Shown here piece by piece: positions 13,066 to 17,617 of a stretch of DNA of 17,617 nucleotides (positions are counted from its first letter, which is position 1; each line of letters opens with the position of its first letter). The notes beneath the pieces were generated by a model, which was not told the DNA's origin, did not search any database, and worked only from the letters and a program-made list of their open reading frames with translations. The translations under genes and the position numbers were made by a program. The DNA comes from CAZUFB01 sp048173955 (GTDB lineage: Bacteria > Actinomycetota > Coriobacteriia > Coriobacteriales > UMGS124): positions 1-17,617 of the forward strand of contig DBEYOB010000157.1 of NCBI GenBank assembly GCA_048173955.1. The letters are read 5' to 3'.

Positions 13066-14838
13066 ATGGCAGCAGCCGAAAAGCTCGCCAAGGGGGCGGC
13101 CGACACGTCGTTGCCCCCCACGGGCAACCCGTTGGGGGACGCCCCCATCCCCAAACTCCTTCTGGAGTACGCCCCGCCCGCCATCCTCTCGATGATGGTG
13201 ACGGCGCTCTACAACATCATCGACACGTTCTTCGTCGGCCACGGCGTCGGCGAGAACGGCATCGCCGCGACGACGGTCGCGTTCCCGCTCATGATGCTGA
13301 TGGGCGCCTTTGCCGCGTGGTTCGGCGTCGGCGGCAACGCCCTGGCGGCCCTGCGCCTGGGCGAGGGCAAGCATCACGAGGCCGAGCGGGCTCTGGGCAA
13401 CACGCTGCTCATGCTCGTCGTCATCCCGCTGCTCATCTCGATCGTGGCGCTCGTCTTCCTCGACCCGATGCTCGACCTGCTCGGTGCGACCGACGCCAAC
13501 CGCGAGCTGTCGCGCGAGTTCTGCCACATCATCATGATCGGCTTCGTGGTGCAGGCGGTCGGCATGGGTCTGTCGAACTTCGTGCGCACCGACGGTTCCC
13601 CCGCCTATGCGCTCGTCATCATGGCGGCGGGCGCCGTGGTGTCGTGCATCGCCAACTGGCTGCTCGTCATGGTCATGGGGCTGGGTATGACCGGTTCCGC
13701 CCTGGCGACCGTCATCGGCCAGGCCGTCTCGGCGGTCATGGTGCTGCAGTACTTCGTGTCGAAGCGCTGCAAGCTGCGTCTGCGCCGCGACGCCATCGCG
13801 CCCAACTTCCGGCTCATCGGCACGATCGCTGCGCTCGGGCTCTCGACGTTCGCGGTGAACGTCGCCGCGTCGCTCACGTCGAGCCTGCTCAACATTCAGA
13901 TCACCAACCTCGGCCCCACCGACCCAATCGGTGCCGACGGCGGCCTGGCGGTTATCGGTACGGTCAACAAGGTCGTCCAGCTGCTGTTCTTCGTGATTAT
14001 GGGCTTCTCCGTTGCCGCCCAGCCCATCCTGGGCTACAACTACGGCGCCCAGCGCTACCGTCGCGTGCGCAGCGCGCTGTGGATCACCATCGCGGCGGCC
14101 ATCATCACCAACCTCGTGCTGTGGATTCTCTGCCGCATCTTCAGCGACCAGATCATGACCTTCTTCGGCCTGACCTCCAACCTGCACGACTTCGCCGCCC
14201 AGACCCTCATGCTCATCACGTTCATGTTCCCTGTGGTGCCCTTCCAGGTGGTCGGCTCCAACTACTTCCAGGCGACCGGGCAGCCTGTCAAGGCGACGTT
14301 CCTGACGCTGACCCGCCAGCTCATCTTCTACCTGCCCTGCCTGTTTATCGTCCCTGCCGTCATGCCCTCCATGACGGGAATGACGCCGCTGGCGTGCCTG
14401 CCCGCGGCCCCCGCCGTCGCCGACGCCCTCGCGATCATCATCACGGCGTTCTTCGTGATCAGGGAGATGGGTCGCCTCAGCGCGCTGCAATCCCAGCACG
14501 ACAGCCGCGTCGCCGCGCACGAGGAGTCGTGGGCGCGCGTCGCGCAGAACGTCGAGGACGCCACGAGCCACCATCTCGCCATGGCCGGGTCGAAGGCGAT
14601 GGCAGCCGATGCGGGCTCGAAGGCCGTGGGGGAGGGTGCCGAAGATGCGGATGCTCCCGCTGCCGCAGAGCGCCCCGAGGCGCCCAAGAGTGCGGTGTCC
14701 CGCGCGGTCGAGTCCGCCCGCGGCGAAGGCGCGCCGGCATTCGTCCGCGCCGAGAACGAGGACGACGACGGCTACGACCCCTACTCGGACCGCCCGAGCG
14801 ACCCCGAGCCCCAGTTCGAGGAGGATCCCTGGAAGTAG
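13066..14838 (+). CDS. MATE-family efflux transporter with long acidic C-terminal tail
   Basis: This integral membrane protein of 590 residues exports drugs or metabolites in exchange for Na+ or H+. Twelve hydrophobic helices are visible from about residue 30 (LLLEYAPPAILSMMVTALYN, the MATE opening; IIDTFFVGHGVG follows) to about residue 465, in two related halves; the second begins near ALGLSTFAVNVAASLTSSLL and contains GFSVAAQPILGYNYGAQRYR, a family signature. Family members have about 450 residues. Here about 120 further residues form a hydrophilic tail rich in Ala, Glu and Asp, ending in a very acidic, aromatic-dotted stretch (EDDDGYDPYSD, then FEEDPWK), probably disordered and cytoplasmic. 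Translation from 13066 fits AAGGAG at 13051-13056 (9-nt gap); an ATG at 13060 is too close. The substrate is unknown. It is followed by a strong terminator, so it is a single gene unit. Confidence 0.92.
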   Translation: MAAAEKLAKGAADTSLPPTGNPLGDAPIPKLLLEYAPPAILSMMVTALYNIIDTFFVGHGVGENGIAATTVAFPLMMLMGAFAAWFGVGGNALAALRLGEGKHHEAERALGNTLLMLVVIPLLISIVALVFLDPMLDLLGATDANRELSREFCHIIMIGFVVQAVGMGLSNFVRTDGSPAYALVIMAAGAVVSCIANWLLVMVMGLGMTGSALATVIGQAVSAVMVLQYFVSKRCKLRLRRDAIAPNFRLIGTIAALGLSTFAVNVAASLTSSLLNIQITNLGPTDPIGADGGLAVIGTVNKVVQLLFFVIMGFSVAAQPILGYNYGAQRYRRVRSALWITIAAAIITNLVLWILCRIFSDQIMTFFGLTSNLHDFAAQTLMLITFMFPVVPFQVVGSNYFQATGQPVKATFLTLTRQLIFYLPCLFIVPAVMPSMTGMTPLACLPAAPAVADALAIIITAFFVIREMGRLSALQSQHDSRVAAHEESWARVAQNVEDATSHHLAMAGSKAMAADAGSKAVGEGAEDADAPAAAERPEAPKSAVSRAVESARGEGAPAFVRAENEDDDGYDPYSDRPSDPEPQFEEDPWK

Positions 14839-14888
14839 ACTGGTCGCAACCGGCCGTGCGTCTCCGATGCTTCCACCCGCGCGTTTTG

Positions 14889-14928
14889 GAGCGGGCGTGT
14901 CCGGCTGCAGGGCCGGCCGCGCCCGCTC
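14889..14928 (+). terminator. strong hairpin terminator after the MATE gene
   Basis: GAGCGGGCG (14889-14897) pairs with CGCCCGCTC (14920-14928), continued inside by CCGGC (14901-14905) with GCCGG (14912-14916), followed by TTTGTG. It lies 50 bp after the stop codon. Downstream, a small palindrome TTAAGG-CC-CCTTAA (14948-14961) precedes the galU promoter region. Confidence 0.7.
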
Positions 14929-15020
14929 TTTGTGCAAACGGGGAGGATTAAGGCCCCTTAAGCCCGACGGGGTTTCTATGCCGACCCCGCCGACGGGTCG
15001 CCGCGGGCCCGTTTGTGCGC

Positions 15021-15026
15021 TAGAGT
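15021..15026 (+). promoter_or_regulatory. -10 element (TAGAGT) for the galU operon
   Basis: GCTAGAGTATG is a likely -10, 62 bp before the galU ATG and past the MATE terminator. The -35 at 17 bp spacing (TCGCCG, 14998-15003) is weak. Confidence 0.4.
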
Positions 15027-15088
15027 ATGCATGCTAGGGCGTGTGCTGGGCGCACGGTTCTCCCGTCGTACAAACGGAGGTTGCAAGC

Positions 15089-15982
15089 ATGAAAGCCATT
15101 ATCCCCGCCGCAGGTCTCGGTACGCGCTTCTTGCCCGTCACCAAGTCGGTTCCCAAGGAGATGCTCCCCGTTTTGGACCGGCCCGTCATCCAACACGTCG
15201 TCGAGGAGGCCCTCGCTGCCCCCGCGTGCGACGGGTGCGTCGTGGTGACCTCCCAGGACAAACCCCTCATCCAGTCGTACTTCACCCCCAACCCGGACTA
15301 TTCCCAGATGCTGCGCGGCCGCGGCAAGAAGGCGTACGCCGACGCCTGCGACCATGCCGGGTCGCTCCCCGTCGAGTACATCTTCCAGGACGAGCCGCGC
15401 GGCCTCGGCCACGCCATCCTGTGCGCCGACCCCGCCACGGGCGGCGAGGCGTTCTACGTGCTTCTGGGCGACGTCGTGGTGCCGGGCGCGACCATCCTGC
15501 CCAAGCTGTGCGAGGTCTCGCGGGCGCATGGCGGGGCCAGCGTCATCGCCGTCGTCGCCGTTCCCGACGACGAGGTCTCGCGCTTCGGCATCGTGGGCGG
15601 AACCTGCATCGGCTCGGTCGACGGGGCTCCTTGCGCCGAAGGGGAGCCCGGCGCCGTATGGAAGATCGACCGCATGGTCGAGAAGCCCGCACTCGAGGAC
15701 GCGCCGAGCAACCTCGCCATCTTCGGCCGCTATCTTCTCTCGCCTCGCGTTATGGAGCTTCTGGCCACCCAGGAGCCCGGCAAGGGCGACGAGATCCAGC
15801 TGACCGACGCCCTGGTGCGCGCCCTGGCCGAAGAGGAGATGTACGCCTACGTGATCGATCCTTCCGAGGGCTACGACACGGGCACCATCCCCAACCTCAT
15901 CGCCGCCAACGTCCACATGGCCTTGGCCGACGAGCGCTACGCGTCCGCGCTGCGCGAGGCGTTGGCGGACGTCCTCGGGTAG
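15089..15982 (+). CDS. galU: UTP-glucose-1-phosphate uridylyltransferase
   Basis: The enzyme of 297 residues makes UDP-glucose from UTP and glucose 1-phosphate in the cytoplasm. MKAIIPAAGLGTRFLPVTKS followed by VPKEMLPVLDRPVIQHVVEE is the classic nucleotide-binding opening (G-x-G-T-R-F-L-P and PKEMLP). FQDEPRGLGHAILCA, LLGDVVV (metal-binding Asp) and VEKPALEDAPSNLAIFGRY are also diagnostic, as is the C-terminal EGYDTGTIPNLIAANV. The length is normal. The ATG at 15089 is preferred to the longer frame from 15041 because GGAGG lies 8 nt upstream and the family starts here. The phosphohexomutase gene begins 3 bases after the stop, so the two are one operon and likely act in sequence (glucose 6-phosphate to glucose 1-phosphate to UDP-glucose) for cell-surface polysaccharide. 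Confidence 0.95.
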   Translation: MKAIIPAAGLGTRFLPVTKSVPKEMLPVLDRPVIQHVVEEALAAPACDGCVVVTSQDKPLIQSYFTPNPDYSQMLRGRGKKAYADACDHAGSLPVEYIFQDEPRGLGHAILCADPATGGEAFYVLLGDVVVPGATILPKLCEVSRAHGGASVIAVVAVPDDEVSRFGIVGGTCIGSVDGAPCAEGEPGAVWKIDRMVEKPALEDAPSNLAIFGRYLLSPRVMELLATQEPGKGDEIQLTDALVRALAEEEMYAYVIDPSEGYDTGTIPNLIAANVHMALADERYASALREALADVLG

Positions 15983-15985
15983 CCC

Positions 15986-17389
15986 ATGGAGGCCATACGG
16001 TTCGGCACCGACGGATGGCGGGCGCGCTACGGGGAGGGCTTCGACGAGCTGAACGTGGCGCGGGTCGCCGACGCGGCCGCGCGCATGTTCGCGCGCGCCA
16101 ATCCGGAGGGGACACTCTATATAGGGTATGACACGAGGCTCGAAGGCGTCCGCTATGCGGAGGTCGCCGCCGAGGCGGCCGCGGGGCACGGGCTGGATGT
16201 CGTGCTGTCCGACGTCTGCTGCCCCACGCCGGCGCTTGGGTGGACGGTTGCCCGCGACCCGAACGCCGTGGGCGGCCTGATGCTTACGGCGAGCCACAAC
16301 GCCGCCGACTACAACGGCATCAAGGTGCGCATGGCCGACGGCGGCGCGAGCCCCAAGGACTTCACCGACGCCCTCGAGCTTTCCCTCGAGCCCGAGCCGT
16401 CCGGGGCGGCGGGTTCCTATCGCCGCGGCGACGTCATGGGCCCCTATATCGACGACCTCAAGCGGTCGGTCGACGGGGAGGCCATCGAGGGCGCGCGGCT
16501 CAAGATCGTCGTCGACCCGCTCTTTGGGTCGGCACGGGGATATCTGGCGCGCGTGCTGCGGGAGTTCGGCGTTGAAGTCGCCGAGATGCACAACGCCGAC
16601 GACCCGGGTTTCGACGGGATGAACCCCGAGCCCGTGGAGCCGTGGACCGCCCCGTGCCGCGATCTGGTCGTGCGGAGCGAGGCACATGCCGGGATCGTCG
16701 TCGACGGAGACGGCGACCGCATCGGCGCCATCGACGAGAGCGGGCGGCTCCTCTCAGCCCACACGGTCATCGCGCTGGTGCTGGGAGCCCTGGCCCGCGC
16801 GGGCAAGACCGGCAGGGTCGTCGTGACGACGTCGGGGTCGGTGCTCGTCCGTCGGCAGGCGGCGCGCCTGGGGTGCCCGGTGACCGAGACGCCCATCGGG
16901 TTCAAATGGGTGTATGGCGAGATGCTCAAAGGTGGCGTCCTGCTGGGAGGCGAGGAGTCGGGCGGCATCGGCATCCCCGACCACCTCATGGAGCGGGACG
17001 GCCTCTACGTCGCGCTTCTGCTGTGCGAGCTCATGGCCAAGACGGGCAAGACACTCGGCAGGCTGGCCGAGGACCTGGCCGACCAGGTCGGCCATATGGA
17101 GTACGGCAGGCGGGACCTGCGCCTGGACGGGGCGTCGCTCCAGATGTTCCTGAACATGCTGCCGGGGCTGAACCCGCAGCGCGTGGCGGGGATGCGCCCG
17201 GTCGAGGTGAGCCACAAGGATGGGCTGCGCCTGCGGTTCGCCGACGACTCGTGGCTTCTGGTGAGGCCTTCGGGGACCGAGCCGCTGATACGCGTCTATG
17301 CGGAGGCGCCCACGGTCGCCGCGCGCGACGCGCTGCTCGACGCGGGCTGCGCGATGGCGATGGGTGAGCCGCTGGATATCGAAGGGTGA
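15986..17389 (+). CDS. phosphoglucomutase/phosphomannomutase-family phosphohexomutase
   Basis: The enzyme of 467 residues moves phosphate between C6 and C1 of a hexose phosphate. All four family signatures are present: the phosphoserine loop TASHN (Ser103 within 101-105), the metal loop DGDGDR (240-245), the sugar-specificity loop GEESGG (322-327) and the phosphate-binding loop RPSGTEP (427-433). IRFGTDGWRARYGEGF is the usual start. GEESGG is the form common to phosphoglucomutase-type and dual-specificity bacterial enzymes, and its place behind galU favours glucose 1-phosphate supply. Glucosamine specificity (GlmM) is unlikely because that group carries a different serine loop and specificity loop. 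Only 3 bases separate the galU stop from this ATG, so translation is probably coupled; no strong ribosome binding site is seen apart from sequences inside the galU end. Confidence 0.92.
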   Translation: MEAIRFGTDGWRARYGEGFDELNVARVADAAARMFARANPEGTLYIGYDTRLEGVRYAEVAAEAAAGHGLDVVLSDVCCPTPALGWTVARDPNAVGGLMLTASHNAADYNGIKVRMADGGASPKDFTDALELSLEPEPSGAAGSYRRGDVMGPYIDDLKRSVDGEAIEGARLKIVVDPLFGSARGYLARVLREFGVEVAEMHNADDPGFDGMNPEPVEPWTAPCRDLVVRSEAHAGIVVDGDGDRIGAIDESGRLLSAHTVIALVLGALARAGKTGRVVVTTSGSVLVRRQAARLGCPVTETPIGFKWVYGEMLKGGVLLGGEESGGIGIPDHLMERDGLYVALLLCELMAKTGKTLGRLAEDLADQVGHMEYGRRDLRLDGASLQMFLNMLPGLNPQRVAGMRPVEVSHKDGLRLRFADDSWLLVRPSGTEPLIRVYAEAPTVAARDALLDAGCAMAMGEPLDIEG

Positions 17390-17512
17390 CGTGGGGCGCC
17401 GGACGGCCCTGCTGCAAGGTCCGCCTGGCTGGTCGGTGGTGCGCGCCGGGTCGAATTCTGGTACTCCCGACACTTCCGATTTGTGCCCGTCCTGTGAACC
17501 CCCGAAACCCCC

Positions 17513-17541
17513 TTGCCTCGGGCGCGGGCCGGGCGTATAGT
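17513..17541 (+). promoter_or_regulatory. sigma-70-type promoter at the right edge
   Basis: TTGCCT (17513-17518), a 17-bp spacer and TATAGT (17536-17541) form the best complete promoter in the window. It lies about 120 bp past the phosphohexomutase stop and would start an RNA near 17548 for a gene beyond the window. Confidence 0.7.
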
Positions 17542-17547
17542 ACTCCC

Positions 17548-17617
17548 TCGCGCCGCGCCCCCGGGTGCGGCGGAGGACCTTGAGAGCCGGATACTGCGGA
17601 GAGACGCAGGGGAGTTA
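17548..17617 (+). other. structured 5' leader, cut by the window end
   Basis: The about 70 nt after the promoter fold into at least two hairpins: CCGCGCC (17553-17559) with GGTGCGG (17564-17570), loop CCCG, and CTGCG (17595-17599) with CGCAG (17606-17610), loop GAGAGA. Purine-rich conserved-looking stretches (GGAGGACCTTGAGAGCCGG; GGGGAGTT) follow or separate them. It may be the start of a riboswitch or attenuator, but the visible part does not match one I can name with confidence. Coordinates of the stems are approximate. Confidence 0.35.

Noticed and set aside
12988..14937. Minus-strand open frame opposite the MATE gene
   Set aside because: Shadow of a clear membrane protein gene; the product is His/Asp/Arg-rich without domain.
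15020..16687. Minus-strand open frame opposite galU and the phosphohexomutase
   Set aside because: It is antisense to two well-supported enzymes and has no domain.
1..17617. CRISPR array, prophage, complete insertion sequence, plasmid origin
   Set aside because: No spaced direct repeats, transposase, integrase, phage structural gene or replication gene is visible.

Overview
The window reads as chromosomal DNA from a high-GC, anaerobic actinobacterium, most likely class Coriobacteriia (Eggerthella/Slackia/Adlercreutzia-like). This is inferred, not proven. The grounds are strong GC bias at third codon positions, A/G-rich Shine-Dalgarno sites, an oxygen-sensitive class III ribonucleotide reductase with its radical-SAM activase, and several Tat-exported flavin or rhodanese redox proteins, including a fumarate-reductase-like flavoprotein of the kind such gut bacteria carry in many copies. 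No phage, IS transposase, rRNA, tRNA or CRISPR array is present.

Layout. 1-189 (-): start of a Tat-exported protein cut by the window edge. 378-827 (+): DtxR/MntR-type metal-dependent repressor. 828-1659: gene-free but rich in signals: two abutting perfect palindromes, a probable minus-strand small RNA of about 135 nt with four stem-loops showing C-rich loops and ending in a terminator, and three NrdR-box-like sites exactly 32 bp apart in front of nrdD. 1660-3681 (+): nrdD, which lacks its glycyl-radical domain. 3786-3992 (+): a separate 68-residue gene that encodes this domain. 3993-4698: non-coding, with a 181-bp element bounded by a perfect 15-bp inverted repeat and a 50-bp relic of nrdG. 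4699-5592 (-): LysR regulator, divergent from a two-gene Tat-exported set (rhodanese-like 5816-6514; FMN-binding 6605-7324). 7739-8770 (+): bile acid:sodium symporter (BASS) family transporter. 8858-9619 (+): nrdG. 9784-11550 (-): Tat-exported FAD-dependent reductase, convergent with nrdG across a large hairpin. 11942-12892 (+): homocysteine S-methyltransferase domain protein. 13066-14838 (+): MATE transporter with a long acidic tail. 15089-15982 and 15986-17389 (+): galU and a phosphohexomutase, an operon for UDP-glucose supply. The window ends in a well-formed promoter and the start of a structured leader.

How the genes work together. The class III reductase appears as three separate parts: catalytic core (nrdD), glycyl-radical polypeptide (3786-3992) and activase (nrdG, about 5 kb away). 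The nrdG relic just downstream of the split nrdD suggests rearrangement of an ancestral nrdD-nrdG locus. The exported rhodanese and FMN proteins, under a likely LysR operator of 31 bp, and the exported FAD reductase fit an extracytoplasmic electron-transfer lifestyle; their substrates cannot be told from the sequence. The strongest candidates for something little described are the split reductase and the C-rich-loop small RNA.
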